NCBI RefSeq assembly: GCF_018881965.1
Contig: NZ_JACVPI010000001.1
Span: 936,018 to 1,000,017, forward strand
Source: Polynucleobacter sp. JS-Polo-80-F4
GTDB lineage: Bacteria > Pseudomonadota > Gammaproteobacteria > Burkholderiales > Burkholderiaceae
DNA length: 64,000 nt
Direction of reading: 5' to 3'
Positions 36,440-45,518 of this stretch are shown here, in pieces; within the stretch, counting starts at the first letter, position 1, and each line of letters opens with the position of its first letter. The notes beneath the pieces were generated by a model. The model worked only from the letters and a program-made list of their open reading frames with translations, had not been told where the DNA came from and made no database searches. The position numbers and the translations under genes were made by a program.

Positions 36440-37216
36440 ATGAGCTACAAAACAATTTTGACTGAAGTGGAAGGTAAGGTTGCGACCATTACTTTGAATC
36501 GTCCAGAGGTATTGAATGCATTGAATGATCAGTTAATGGAAGAACTTGGCGCGGCATTATTGGCGTTTGATGCAAATGACAATATTGGTTGCATGATTAT
36601 TACTGGTAGCGAAAAAGCATTTGCTGCTGGGGCAGATATTGCTTCAATGGCTAAGTATGGGTTGAAGGACGTCTATCGTGGCGACTTTATTACCCGTAAC
36701 TGGGAAGAGATTAAAAAAGTTCGTAAGCCAGTAATCGCTGCAGTATCTGGCTATGCACTCGGTGGTGGATGTGAGCTGGCGATGATGTGTGACACGATCA
36801 TGGCGGCCGATAACGCCAAATTTGCACAGCCTGAAGTAAAGCTTGGCATTATTCCAGGCGCTGGTGGTACACAGCGTTTACCTCGCGCGGTATCGAAAGC
36901 AAAAGCAATGGATCTGGCTTTGACAGGGCGCATGATGGATGCTGCTGAAGCTGAGCGTTCAGGCCTAGTGGCAAGAATATTTCCTCAGGCGGATTTATTG
37001 AAAGAGGTAAAGGCGATTGCTAAAGGAATTGCAGATATGCCTTTATTGACTGCAATGATGGTGAAAGAGAGTATCAACACCGCTTATGAGACTACCTTGT
37101 CTGAAGGCATTCATTTTGAGCGTCGTCTCTTCCATGCTTGCTTTGGAATGAATGATCAAAAAGAAGGAATGGCTGCGTTTATGGAAAAACGCCCAGCCAA
37201 ATTTACCAACTCTTAA
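36440..37216 (+). CDS. Enoyl-CoA hydratase/isomerase family protein
   Basis: Crotonase-fold enzyme of 258 residues, most like short-chain enoyl-CoA hydratases (Crt/PaaF/FadB1 type). The oxyanion-hole segments AFAAGADIASMA and ALGGGCELAMMCD and the two catalytic glutamates (Glu in GGGCELA and Glu in AQPEVKLGIIPGAGGTQRL) are present, so hydratase activity is likely. The precise pathway, fatty-acid beta-oxidation or butanoyl-CoA metabolism, cannot be read. It follows mltA by 25 bases and may be co-transcribed, though no functional link is obvious. Confidence 0.92.
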   Translation: MSYKTILTEVEGKVATITLNRPEVLNALNDQLMEELGAALLAFDANDNIGCMIITGSEKAFAAGADIASMAKYGLKDVYRGDFITRNWEEIKKVRKPVIAAVSGYALGGGCELAMMCDTIMAADNAKFAQPEVKLGIIPGAGGTQRLPRAVSKAKAMDLALTGRMMDAAEAERSGLVARIFPQADLLKEVKAIAKGIADMPLLTAMMVKESINTAYETTLSEGIHFERRLFHACFGMNDQKEGMAAFMEKRPAKFTNS

Positions 37217-37229
37217 TTACAAAACGAGT

Positions 37230-38426
37230 TTAGTTTTTTTCTAGGAAGCGTTGAGCTAGTTTGACCCAATAGCTCACGCCCACTGGGATCAACGAATCAT
37301 TGAAATCGTATGAGGGATTGTGTAGGTGGCATGGGCCCATGCCGTGACCCACAGAGCGATGATCACCATCGCCATTGCCTAAAAAGACATAACAACCGGG
37401 TTTTTCAAGCAACATAAATGCAAAGTCTTCAGCACCCATCGTTGGATCCACAGAGCTATTGACGTTTTGTTCGCCAACCAATTCACTCATCACTTCTGTC
37501 GCGAATTTAACTTCATTGGCGTGATTGATGAGGGGTGGGTAATTTCTAGAGAAGGTAATTTCAGCTTGGCAATCAAATGCACCCGCAACACTATGGGCGA
37601 TTTCACAGAGCCGTTGTTCTATAAGATCTAATACATCTAAGGTAAATGTACGTACCGTTCCACCAATGAAGGCGCTATCCGGAATGACATTACTAGTTTC
37701 ACCCGCATGAAATTGTGTAATCGATAAAACCGCAGCATCTACAGGGCGTTTGTTGCGCGTGATGATGCTTTGCAAGGCAAGTACTACTTGTGCGCCAGTA
37801 AATACTGGATCAGCGCTGTTATGGGGTAGTGCAGCATGACCACCTTTGCCAGTGATGGTGATTTCAAAAGTATTACTAGAAGCCATCATGGGGCCAGCAG
37901 TAACACCAAACTGGCCTGCCGCAAAACCAGGCCAGTTATGCAAACCAAATACCGCATCACATGGGAACTCTTTAAAGAGTCCATCTTTAATCATTTCATT
38001 CGCGCCAGCACCGCCCTCTTCGGCGGGTTGGAAAATAAAAATTACCGTGCCTTTAAAGTCGCGATGATTTGATAAATATTGTGCAGCCCCCAGTAGCATT
38101 GCCGTATGTCCATCGTGCCCACACGCGTGCATCTTTCCAGGATTTTTTGAAGCATGAGCAAAGTTATTGTGCTCTTGCAATGGCAGCGCATCCATATCAG
38201 CGCGTAGGCCAATCATTTTCCCTGGGCCTAAGTCACCATCTAGTCGACCAACCACGCCAGTTTTCCCCATGCCGCGGTAAACAGTAATTCCCCAGCTAGA
38301 AAGTGCCTCAGCTACAAGATCGGCTGTGCGATTTTCTTCGAAGCGTAATTCAGGATGCGCATGAATATTGCGTCGAATTTCTTGAATGGCTTCTGCGGAG
38401 TCAGTAATTTCAGGGATTAAATGCAT
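37230..38426 (-). CDS. M20-family amidohydrolase (hippurate hydrolase-like)
   Basis: A 398-residue zinc/manganese hydrolase of the M20D family (HipO, IAA-amino acid hydrolase type). The metal-binding motif MHACGHDGHTAMLLG, the pair PAEEGGAGA and the late HNPSYDFND are present; the central lid domain spans about residues 185-300. Such enzymes split N-acyl amino acids. Substrate not determined. It stands alone on the minus strand, convergent with the enoyl-CoA hydratase gene and downstream of bioD by 62 bases. Confidence 0.9.
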   Translation of the reverse strand: MHLIPEITDSAEAIQEIRRNIHAHPELRFEENRTADLVAEALSSWGITVYRGMGKTGVVGRLDGDLGPGKMIGLRADMDALPLQEHNNFAHASKNPGKMHACGHDGHTAMLLGAAQYLSNHRDFKGTVIFIFQPAEEGGAGANEMIKDGLFKEFPCDAVFGLHNWPGFAAGQFGVTAGPMMASSNTFEITITGKGGHAALPHNSADPVFTGAQVVLALQSIITRNKRPVDAAVLSITQFHAGETSNVIPDSAFIGGTVRTFTLDVLDLIEQRLCEIAHSVAGAFDCQAEITFSRNYPPLINHANEVKFATEVMSELVGEQNVNSSVDPTMGAEDFAFMLLEKPGCYVFLGNGDGDHRSVGHGMGPCHLHNPSYDFNDSLIPVGVSYWVKLAQRFLEKN

Positions 38427-38488
38427 CCCTTCATCTTATCCGAAAGTCTTTTGATATGTCTTTAGACGGGAGTTAGTGCTTGTTGTTT

Positions 38489-39202
38489 CTAGGGTAATTG
38501 AATGTGCTTTGCAGCAAAAGTCAGAGCTTCAATGGAATAAGGACTATTTATGGGTTTTTGAAGTTCTTTTGGGAGTGCTGGAATAAGGCCTAAAAAAGGA
38601 GCTTCAATTCTGGCTTCGATGGCCTGTGCATTTTCTTGAAGCAGTGACATTTCTGTGGATAAGGCATTGGCTACCCACCCGGCAATATTTAAATGACGTG
38701 CTTTAAGTGCCTCATAAGTAAGTAGGGCATGATTAATACAGCCTAACTTCATACCCACTACGAGAATGACTGGTAAATCAATTGCCTTCGCAAACGCACT
38801 TAAGTCTTCATTTGCATTCAAGGGAATCAGAAAGCCACCAGCGCCTTCAGCTACGACGCAATCTGCAACCTTTTGAATCTTCTGAAAGGCCTCGACCATA
38901 ATATCCATCTCTAGTGTTGAGCCCTGATGCTTTGCCACGAGGTGAGGGGCGGCTGGCTGATCCAATACGTAGGGACACAAACTCAACTCAAGAGAGTCGA
39001 GGTTTGAAGCAAGTCGGAGGGTTTCAATATCTTCATTCAGAGTTAAACCCTGAGCGTTTTGATAAGTGCCGGCAACTACTGGCTTAAAGCCGATAGCATT
39101 CATTCCTTGCTCACGCAATTTCAGAATGAGTGCCCCGCTGACTAAGGTTTTGCCAACTTCAGTATCCGTACCTGTGACAAAGAATCCATTGGACTTACTC
39201 AT
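38489..39202 (-). CDS. bioD: Dethiobiotin synthetase
   Basis: Closes the ureido ring of biotin using DAPA, CO2 and ATP. The P-loop is TGTDTEVGKTLVSGAL (residues 11-26), with the catalytic Lys in GFKPVVAG and the substrate loop VAEGAGGFLIPL. The 237-residue length is standard. It overlaps the end of bioF by 8 bases and is the last gene of bioA-bioF-bioD. Confidence 0.95.
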   Translation of the reverse strand: MSKSNGFFVTGTDTEVGKTLVSGALILKLREQGMNAIGFKPVVAGTYQNAQGLTLNEDIETLRLASNLDSLELSLCPYVLDQPAAPHLVAKHQGSTLEMDIMVEAFQKIQKVADCVVAEGAGGFLIPLNANEDLSAFAKAIDLPVILVVGMKLGCINHALLTYEALKARHLNIAGWVANALSTEMSLLQENAQAIEARIEAPFLGLIPALPKELQKPINSPYSIEALTFAAKHIQLP

Positions 39203-40442
39203 GAGTTGCCTTATTGATTACTTGCTTTTCAATTGCATTCAGAGTGGCGATGAGTTGACGCAAATCAGCTGCACTGTGATTGGCAGAGAACGTAATACGC
39301 AATCGTGAGCTCCCTTGTGGCACAGTAGGCGGTCGAATAGCCGGAATCCAATATCCCGCTTCATCCAATAACTTGGCAGCAAGCAAGGCATTGGCGTTGC
39401 TACCCAAAATCACAGGCTGAATGGCGGTACATGAGGGAACTTTTTCCCATTGAGAAAAATGCATTTCATCTTGCCAGATGCGAATCAATTGATTGAGTTG
39501 AGCGCGTCGATTGCTTCCTTCGGCTCCATTAATGATTTCTAGACTCTTAGAGAGGGTGTGGGCTATTGCTGGTGGCGTTGCTGTGCTGTAAATAAAAGGA
39601 CGGCCCTTTTGTATAAGCCATTCAATAAAGGTTTCTTGTGCGCATACAAAGGCGCCACTGACACCAGCGGCCTTACCAAGCGTGCCGATATAAATAATGC
39701 GATCAGAGCAAATATTTTCTTGCTCCAAAATGCCATGACCATGATTGCCTAGAGCTCCAAAGCCATGGGCATCATCAATCAATAGCAATGCATCGTATTG
39801 CTCAGCCAGCTTAAGCAGCGCTTTCACCGGAGCTAGATCACCATCCATGCTAAAAACACCATCGATAACAATGAGCTTTAAGGATCTTTGGTCTGCCTTT
39901 AGTAGCTCATTAAGCGCATTCATTTGTGTGTGATCAAACAAAGTGACGCTTGCTTTGGACTGCGCAGCAGCTAAACGCACACCATCGATTAAGGATGCGT
40001 GATTTAACTTCGCCGAATAAATGCTGGTCGATCCTTCGGGCGCAAGTCTTGCGAGTCCGGTGATGGCTGTTAGGTTGGCAAGATAGCCGGTACTAAAAAA
40101 GAGTGCACGTGCATTCGGGATATGTTGCTCTTGAAAAGAGGCTAATTGTTTTTCAAGGAGTTCATGTGCGATGCTATGACCACTGATGAGATGGGAGGCC
40201 CCGCTACCTACCCCATACTTCTCGCCGCCTTCAGCAAGGGCTTTAATCAGCGCGGAATGGTTCGCGAGTCCCAAGTAGTCGTTGCTGCAGAAGGCTTTTA
40301 GCTCGCGTCCATCAACTAATGACTTGGTATCGCATGGAGATTCTGTAGCTCTGAGTTTGCGTTTGAGCAATTGCGACTCAAGGTCAGCAATTTGCTCTTG
40401 CGCCAATTGGATCGCTTTAAATGTGTTCGCAGAGTTGGTCAT
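39195..40442 (-). CDS. bioF: 8-amino-7-oxononanoate synthase
   Basis: PLP-dependent enzyme that joins pimeloyl-ACP (or -CoA) and L-alanine in biotin synthesis. Markers are FCSNDYLGLANH, the glycine-rich GVGSGASHLISGH, DDAHGFGALG, and the PLP lysine in YIGTLGKAAGVSGAFV. It has 415 residues, a little longer than E. coli BioF. Its ATG overlaps the bioD-proximal side of bioA by 4 bases, so translation is coupled through the operon. Confidence 0.95.
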   Translation of the reverse strand: MTNSANTFKAIQLAQEQIADLESQLLKRKLRATESPCDTKSLVDGRELKAFCSNDYLGLANHSALIKALAEGGEKYGVGSGASHLISGHSIAHELLEKQLASFQEQHIPNARALFFSTGYLANLTAITGLARLAPEGSTSIYSAKLNHASLIDGVRLAAAQSKASVTLFDHTQMNALNELLKADQRSLKLIVIDGVFSMDGDLAPVKALLKLAEQYDALLLIDDAHGFGALGNHGHGILEQENICSDRIIYIGTLGKAAGVSGAFVCAQETFIEWLIQKGRPFIYSTATPPAIAHTLSKSLEIINGAEGSNRRAQLNQLIRIWQDEMHFSQWEKVPSCTAIQPVILGSNANALLAAKLLDEAGYWIPAIRPPTVPQGSSRLRITFSANHSAADLRQLIATLNAIEKQVINKATHE

Positions 40443-41785
40443 GCCAATGTTTTCTCAAGGGCAATTTGCACGGCTTTGCCTAATTGCATAGTTTCTGCAG
40501 GTGACAAAATATAGGGCGGCATGACATAGATAGTATTGCCGATTGGTCTGATCAATACACCTTCATCCAAACTATTTGCAAACATTGTGCGTGCAAATAT
40601 TTTTGGGTCTTTAAGACAATTATTTTTAATATCGAATGCCAAAATCATTCCTTGTTGGCGCCAATGCTCAATTCGAGAATCAGTTTTTGCCCACGCAAAA
40701 GCTGTTGCCAAATCTTTTGAGCGCTCAATATTTTTCTCCAACACTTTGTCTGTTTCAAATATCTCAAGACAGGCCAGAGCTGCAGCACAGGCTAATGGGT
40801 TGCCGGTATACGAATGAGAATGTAAAAACCCTTGCTGAGTTTGATCGCCATAAAAAGCTTGATAAATCTGATCAGTAGTTAGGCAAAGTGACAGCGGTAA
40901 ATACCCACCACTAATACCTTTTGAAAGCGTTAGAAAGTCTGGCCAGATATCCGCATGCTCACAAGCGAAAAATTTACCGCTGCGCCCACAGCCAACGGCA
41001 ATCTCATCGGCAATCAGATGTATCTCATATCGATCACATAGCTTTCTTACTAAGCGAAGGTATTCAGGTGAGTGCATGGCCATCTGACCAGCACATTGCA
41101 CTAAGGGCTCGACAATGATGGCGGCAATATTGTGATGCTCTCTTGCCAATAATTCTTCAAGTTTTTTGGCAGCATGCTTTGCGACATCTTCCGCGTTCTC
41201 GCCTGCTTTTGCCTTACGGGCATCTGGCGATGCAATCGTGAACACGTCTTGCAAGAGTGACCCATAGGCCTCTCGAAAAATAGCAACGTCAGTGACGGCT
41301 AATGCACCAAGTGTTTCTCCGTGGTAACCATTCTCCAAGCAAACAAATTTTTTCTTTTGCGACTTGCCATTCAGTTGCCAGTAGTGGTGACTCATCTTTA
41401 ATGCAATCTCAACAGCAGATGCACCATCAGATGCGTAGAAGACATGACCTAGGTGGTGATTGGTGAGTGCAGAAAGTTTTTCAGATAACTCAACGACTGG
41501 CTGATGGGTAAATCCTGCGAGCATGACATGCTCAATTTTTTCAAGTTGCGTGGTAATGGCTTGATTGATGCGTGGATTGGAGTGGCCAAATAAATTGGTC
41601 CACCAAGAACTGATCGAATCGAGCAGGGCTTTTCCATTTTCGTCATAGAGCCACGCACCCTTACCCTTTGTAATAGCAACTAACGGAAAGGACTCATGCT
41701 GTTTCATCTGAGTGCATGGGTGCCAAACTGCGGCTAGGCTGCGATCAACGAGAGGGGTTTGATTTAAATCAGAAATAACCTTCAT
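40439..41785 (-). CDS. bioA: Adenosylmethionine-8-amino-7-oxononanoate aminotransferase
   Basis: Class III PLP aminotransferase that uses S-adenosylmethionine as amino donor to make DAPA. Motifs seen: VWHPCTQMKQHE near the N-terminus (typical of BioA), SSWWTNLFGHSNPRIN, VCLENGYHGETLGALAV, IADEIAVGCGRSGKFFA and the PLP lysine in LTLSKGISGGYLPLS. The 448-residue length is normal. It heads bioA-bioF-bioD and is divergent from bioB across 89 bases, where I see no clear BirA-type operator. Confidence 0.96.
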   Translation of the reverse strand: MKVISDLNQTPLVDRSLAAVWHPCTQMKQHESFPLVAITKGKGAWLYDENGKALLDSISSWWTNLFGHSNPRINQAITTQLEKIEHVMLAGFTHQPVVELSEKLSALTNHHLGHVFYASDGASAVEIALKMSHHYWQLNGKSQKKKFVCLENGYHGETLGALAVTDVAIFREAYGSLLQDVFTIASPDARKAKAGENAEDVAKHAAKKLEELLAREHHNIAAIIVEPLVQCAGQMAMHSPEYLRLVRKLCDRYEIHLIADEIAVGCGRSGKFFACEHADIWPDFLTLSKGISGGYLPLSLCLTTDQIYQAFYGDQTQQGFLHSHSYTGNPLACAAALACLEIFETDKVLEKNIERSKDLATAFAWAKTDSRIEHWRQQGMILAFDIKNNCLKDPKIFARTMFANSLDEGVLIRPIGNTIYVMPPYILSPAETMQLGKAVQIALEKTLA

Positions 41786-41874
41786 GTTTGATATTTGACC
41801 ACTAGTTTTTCCAAATTCAGGCCTGTATCTGTTATGTTTATGCCTTGAATCTACCTATTTTCTGGAATTTGCCC

Positions 41875-42924
41875 ATGCAGGACACTCAAACCGTCGAAAA
41901 ACCCTTAACCCAGTTCAAATCTAAGGCGGATTTGCATCAGGACGTAAATGTAGGTGTCCAAGCATCTGGCGAGTGGTCCGTGGCTCAAATTGAGGCTTTA
42001 TTTGCCCTTCCTTTTAATGAGCTACTGCTCAAGGCTCAAGAGACTCATAAGGCCTACTTCCCAGAAGGTGATGTGGAATTGGCGACTTTGTTATCCATTA
42101 AAACGGGCGGCTGTCCTGAGGACTGCGGTTACTGCCCTCAAGCTGCTCGTTATGACACCGACGTCAAGGCAGAGAAGTTGATGGGTCTAGAAGAGGTTCT
42201 GGAGGCTGCTAAAGCCGCTAAAGCTGCTGGTTCCAACCGTTTTTGTATGGGTGCTGCTTGGCGCGAACCTAAAGATCGCGATATTGAAAAAGTCACAGCC
42301 ATGATTAAGGGTGTTAAAGCCTTGGGTTTAGAGACCTGCGCCACTTTAGGTATGCTGGAGGCTGATCAAGCCCAGGCCTTGCAAGAGGCTGGTTTGGACT
42401 TTTATAACCATAACCTTGATACCAGTGAAGATTTTTATCGCTCTGTGATCTCTACCCGCGGCTATCAAGATCGTTTGGATACGATTTCTAATGTCCGCGC
42501 TGCTGGCATGTCTGTTTGCTGCGGCGGTATTGTTGGTATGGGCGAGTCTAGACAGCAACGAGCTGCATTTTTGGCCCGCTTAGCCAATTTGAGTCCATAT
42601 CCCGAGTCAGTTCCCATTAATCATTTGGTTCCAGTGGCGGGTACGCCATTAGCAGAGCAAAAGCCATTGGATCCTCTGGAGTTTGTGAGAACGATTGCAG
42701 TTGCAAGAATCACTATGCCGAAAGCCCGAGTCCGATTATCTGCTGGCCGTCAGGAGCTCGGCAGGGCAGTTCAAGCTATGTGTTTCATGGCTGGTGCCAA
42801 TTCGATTTTCTATGGTGAGCAACTGCTCACTACCGGTAATCCAGAGGCAGAACAAGACCGTGAGCTCTTAGCAGAGCTGGGCTTGAAGACCAAGCAAAGC
42901 TGTAAAGCAGAGGTTTTAGTCTAG
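41875..42924 (+). CDS. bioB: Biotin synthase
   Basis: Radical-SAM enzyme that inserts sulfur into dethiobiotin. The 4Fe-4S site C80-x3-C84-x2-C87 lies in [17 protein letters not shown]; the second cluster ligands are spread over the barrel, with ETCATLGML and [12 protein letters not shown]. The frame extends upstream to a TTG at 41845, but the ATG at 41875, with TGGA about 8 bases before it, is the likely start (349 residues). It is divergent from bioA, and coq7 follows after six bases. Confidence 0.95.
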   Translation: MQDTQTVEKPLTQFKSKADLHQDVNVGVQASGEWSVAQIEALFALPFNELLLKAQETHKAYFPEGDVELATLLSIKTGGCPEDCGYCPQAARYDTDVKAEKLMGLEEVLEAAKAAKAAGSNRFCMGAAWREPKDRDIEKVTAMIKGVKALGLETCATLGMLEADQAQALQEAGLDFYNHNLDTSEDFYRSVISTRGYQDRLDTISNVRAAGMSVCCGGIVGMGESRQQRAAFLARLANLSPYPESVPINHLVPVAGTPLAEQKPLDPLEFVRTIAVARITMPKARVRLSAGRQELGRAVQAMCFMAGANSIFYGEQLLTTGNPEAEQDRELLAELGLKTKQSCKAEVLV

Positions 42925-42930
42925 TTTCTT

Positions 42931-43560
42931 ATGACCCCGATAGATCGCCTCATTCTGGAATTTGATTCCGCGCTTCGATCGGTGGTTGGCGGTGCAAATG
43001 CCCATAGACCTATCCCAGGGTCTCTTGCGGGAAGTGATTCTGTATTAGATGCCGCTGAACGTAACCATGCAGCAGGACTCATGCGCGTGAATCACGTTGG
43101 TGAAGTTTGTGCACAAGCCCTGTATCAATCACAAAAATTAGTCGCGCGAAATCCGGAAATTCGGGAGATGTTGGACCACTCTGCACAAGAGGAAATGGAT
43201 CATCTTGCATGGTGTGAAACTCGCCTTCAAGAGCTCGGCTCACATACTAGCTATCTCAATCCACTCTGGTATGCGGGATCCTTTGCAATCGGCTTGGCAG
43301 CTGGCTTAGCGGGTGATAAGTGGAGTTTAGGTTTCGTTGCGGAAACGGAAAAACAAGTTGAAAATCATCTAGAAAGTCATCTCGAAAAATTACCCAAAGA
43401 TGATCAGCGATCTCGAGCAATTGTTGACCAAATGCGTCTCGATGAAATTGCTCACGGACAGGCTGCAAAAAATGCTGGTGGCGTGAATTTGCCCGAGCCT
43501 GTTCAAAAAATCATGCAGACAATGTCAAAGATAATGACTACTACTGCTTATAAAATTTAA
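42931..43560 (+). CDS. coq7: Demethoxyubiquinone hydroxylase Coq7
   Basis: Di-iron monooxygenase of the late ubiquinone pathway, 209 residues. The carboxylate ligands can be seen as [43 protein letters not shown] and [16 protein letters not shown], i.e. the two ExxH-type motifs and additional glutamates. Length and hydrophobic centre ([14 protein letters not shown]) match Coq7 of proteobacteria. It is co-directional with bioB and may share its transcript. The regulatory gap before mraZ begins after it. Confidence 0.95.
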   Translation: MTPIDRLILEFDSALRSVVGGANAHRPIPGSLAGSDSVLDAAERNHAAGLMRVNHVGEVCAQALYQSQKLVARNPEIREMLDHSAQEEMDHLAWCETRLQELGSHTSYLNPLWYAGSFAIGLAAGLAGDKWSLGFVAETEKQVENHLESHLEKLPKDDQRSRAIVDQMRLDEIAHGQAAKNAGGVNLPEPVQKIMQTMSKIMTTTAYKI

Positions 43561-43616
43561 AACTGAAATTCGATTTAATTCTTCAAGTCTATTTCTGATT
43601 AATTTCATATATATTT

Positions 43617-43645
43617 TTCACAGATTACTGTTTTTAAATACAGTA
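43617..43645 (+). promoter_or_regulatory. LexA (SOS) box on a candidate promoter upstream of the dcw cluster
   Basis: Bases 43626-43645 read TACTGT-N8-ACAGTA, with an all-A/T centre. This is an exact match to the conserved half-sites of the LexA box of gamma- and betaproteobacteria (TACTG-N10-CAGTA). TTCACA (43617-43622) and TACAGT (43639-43644), 16 bases apart, form a possible promoter whose -10 is inside the box, a classic repression layout. No gene other than mraZ lies downstream on the plus strand; the distance to mraZ is 218 bases. No sizeable ORF fills the stretch between. Confidence 0.68.
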
Positions 43646-43756
43646 TATTGAGGGATTATCTAGCCCAATAGCTAAGATCTATTCTTAAGTATATTTTCCA
43701 AGCCTTTGTTTCAAGTAGCTATTTTATATTCACCATTTTCTCAACACATGACGCTA

Positions 43757-43772
43757 AGTGTTTGTAAACACT
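43757..43772. promoter_or_regulatory. 16-base palindrome upstream of the mraZ promoter
   Basis: AGTGTTT-GT-AAACACT has perfect 7-base arms. It lies 32 bases upstream of the mraZ -35 element. It is followed by two similar CCTAAAAA runs. It may bind a regulator; none can be named. Confidence 0.4.
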
Positions 43773-43804
43773 AGAGAAATTCCTAAAAAAACTCCTAAAA
43801 ACAC

Positions 43805-43833
43805 TTGACCCTCTTAGTGTGATCCTCTAAAGT
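43805..43833 (+). promoter_or_regulatory. Promoter of the dcw cluster (mraZ)
   Basis: TTGACC (43805-43810) and TAAAGT (43828-43833) are separated by exactly 17 bases. The transcript would begin near 43840, about 25 bases before the mraZ GTG, inside the row of MraZ boxes. Confidence 0.72.
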
Positions 43834-43859
43834 GGGAGGAAGTGTGAAAAAGTGGGGTA
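43830..43859 (+). promoter_or_regulatory. Three 10-base MraZ boxes
   Basis: Three direct repeats start with AAGTG at 43830, 43840 and 43850: AAGTGGGAGG, AAGTGTGAAA and AAGTGGGGTA. MraZ rings are known to bind tandem GTGGG-type repeats at 10-base spacing. The first overlaps the -10 element; the third contains the GGGG that serves as mraZ ribosome binding site. The middle copy is degenerate (GTGTG). The layout suggests autorepression. Confidence 0.8.
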
Positions 43860-43863
43860 AATA

Positions 43864-44292
43864 GTGTTTCAAGGTGCGTCAGCTCTCAATTTAGATGCAA
43901 AAGGCCGCATGTCTGTGCCGGCTAAGCATCGTGACGCCTTGTTGGTTCAGGGCGAGGGCCGAATCACGCTCACAAAACACCCCGATGGCTGCCTGCTTCT
44001 CTTCCCAAGACCAGAGTGGGAAACCTTCAGAGCAAGAGTGGCGCAACTGCCAATGGACGCTCATTGGTGGCGCCGCATTTTCTTGGGTAATGCGGCTGAA
44101 ATGGATTTGGATAGCGCTGGTCGCGTATTGGTTAGTCCTGAATTGCGTTCAGCAGCAGGTATTGAAAAAGAAGTGATCTTGCTTGGTATGGGAAGTCACT
44201 TGGAGTTGTGGGATGCGGCTACATACGCTGCAAAAGAACAGGCTGCGATTGCATTAGGCATGCCTGAAGCACTCAAGCAATTTAATTTTTGA
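43864..44292 (+). CDS. mraZ: Transcriptional regulator MraZ
   Basis: AbrB-like DNA-binding protein that forms rings and represses its own dcw promoter. Two SpoVT/AbrB-like halves are seen, each with the DxxGR motif: [17 protein letters not shown] (about 9-25) and [17 protein letters not shown] (about 81-97). The length of 142 residues is normal. The start is GTG, preceded by GGGG that belongs to the third MraZ box. First gene of the dcw cluster, followed by rsmH after 12 bases. Confidence 0.96.
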   Translation: MFQGASALNLDAKGRMSVPAKHRDALLVQGEGRITLTKHPDGCLLLFPRPEWETFRARVAQLPMDAHWWRRIFLGNAAEMDLDSAGRVLVSPELRSAAGIEKEVILLGMGSHLELWDAATYAAKEQAAIALGMPEALKQFNF

Positions 44293-44304
44293 TGACAGGG
44301 TGCC

Positions 44305-45255
44305 ATGAACATAACTCATCGCCCAGTATTGCTGGCCGAGGCGGTGACGGCGCTAGTTGGCGGTCCGCTGATTCAAAATCAAAATACAGAAAAACAAATT
44401 TTAGTGATCGATGGAACCTTCGGGCGTGGTGGTCATACGCAGGCATTGCTCAAGGAGTTGAATCCTTCTGCGCGCATGATTTCATTCGACAAGGATTTGG
44501 ATGCGATTGCAGTAGCACAACAAATCAACGATCCACGACTCAAGATCGTGCACGACAGTTTTGCGCAGATGGATCAGTACGCAGAGCCGGAATCGGTCGA
44601 TGGCATTTTGTTGGATTTGGGAATCAGTTCGCCGCAAGTAGACGAAGCGCATCGGGGGTTTTCTTTTCGCCGGGAGGGTCCGCTCGATATGCGCATGAAT
44701 ACCGATCACGGTTTGACTGCAGCAGAGTGGTTGGAACAAGCGCCGCCGGAGGAAATCACACAAGTGATTAAGACTTACGGAGAAGAACGCTTTGCTTTTC
44801 AGATTGCGAAGGCTATTGTGGCTAGGCGCGAAGAAGGCTTGTCCCCAAAAACTACAACCGAGTTAGCCAGTCTTGTGGCGAGCGTAGTACGCACACGAGA
44901 AGCAGGTCAAGATCCTGCAACAAGAACATTTCAAGCATTACGTATTTTTATTAATCGCGAGTTGGAAGATTTAGAGCTCGGCTTAAAGGCGGCCCTGAAA
45001 TTATTAAAGCCTGGTGCAAGACTCGCTGTAATCAGTTTTCATTCGCTAGAAGATCGCATCGTGAAGCAGTTCATGCAGGCACATGCAAAAGTAGAGGTGC
45101 CACGCGGTTTGCCTGTGCGTGAAAGAGATTTGCCACAAAGTGCGCTTGAAATTATTGGCCGCGTTAAGCCAAGTGATGCCGAGGTGTCTGGGAATCCGCG
45201 TGCACGTTCAGCAATCATGCGTGTTGCTGAAAAGCGTATTGGAGCAGTTGCATGA
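44305..45255 (+). CDS. rsmH: 16S rRNA (cytosine1402-N4)-methyltransferase RsmH
   Basis: Methylates C1402 of 16S rRNA (old name MraW). The SAM-binding region is [20 protein letters not shown] and the catalytic-type segment [20 protein letters not shown] follows; the C-terminal part includes [13 protein letters not shown]. The length of 316 residues is standard. CAGGG precedes the ATG. The stop codon overlaps the ftsL start (ATGA). Confidence 0.97.
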   Translation: MNITHRPVLLAEAVTALVGGPLIQNQNTEKQILVIDGTFGRGGHTQALLKELNPSARMISFDKDLDAIAVAQQINDPRLKIVHDSFAQMDQYAEPESVDGILLDLGISSPQVDEAHRGFSFRREGPLDMRMNTDHGLTAAEWLEQAPPEEITQVIKTYGEERFAFQIAKAIVARREEGLSPKTTTELASLVASVVRTREAGQDPATRTFQALRIFINRELEDLELGLKAALKLLKPGARLAVISFHSLEDRIVKQFMQAHAKVEVPRGLPVRERDLPQSALEIIGRVKPSDAEVSGNPRARSAIMRVAEKRIGAVA

Positions 45256-45518
45256 ATCGCGCTACTTTGACTTTGCTAGCATTGCTATTGATTTGCGCTC
45301 TTTCATTGGTCGCAGCTCAGCAGCGTGCTCGAAAATTATTCATTCTTCAAGAGCGCGCTCAGATTGAAGAGCGCAAGTTAAACCAAGAATGGTTGCGCTT
45401 GGAATATGAGCAGCGCAATCTCTCAAAGTCTGCACGTATTCGTGATGTTGCTCGCAATCAATTACGAATGTCCCCGATTACTCCTGAGCGTACTTTGTAT
45501 TTGAGGGAGGCTAAATGA
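45252..45518 (+). CDS. ftsL: Cell division protein FtsL
   Basis: Bitopic division protein that forms the FtsQLB subcomplex. It has a short cytoplasmic start, one hydrophobic helix ([20 protein letters not shown]) and a coiled-coil periplasmic part (about residues 28-65, with [20 protein letters not shown]). At 88 residues it is shorter than E. coli FtsL but usual for betaproteobacteria. ATGA overlaps on both sides tie it to rsmH and ftsI. Confidence 0.93.
   Translation: MNRATLTLLALLLICALSLVAAQQRARKLFILQERAQIEERKLNQEWLRLEYEQRNLSKSARIRDVARNQLRMSPITPERTLYLREAK

Noticed and set aside
41786..41874. BirA-type biotin operator between bioA and bioB
   Set aside because: No TTGTAAAC-type dyad at the expected spacing could be found.
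43649..43672. Short ORF right after the LexA box
   Set aside because: It ends after seven codons and lacks a ribosome binding site.
44289..44771. 160-codon ORF overlapping rsmH in another frame
   Set aside because: It lies almost wholly inside rsmH, has an odd Ser/Arg/Cys-rich composition and no recognisable features; a shadow of the real gene.
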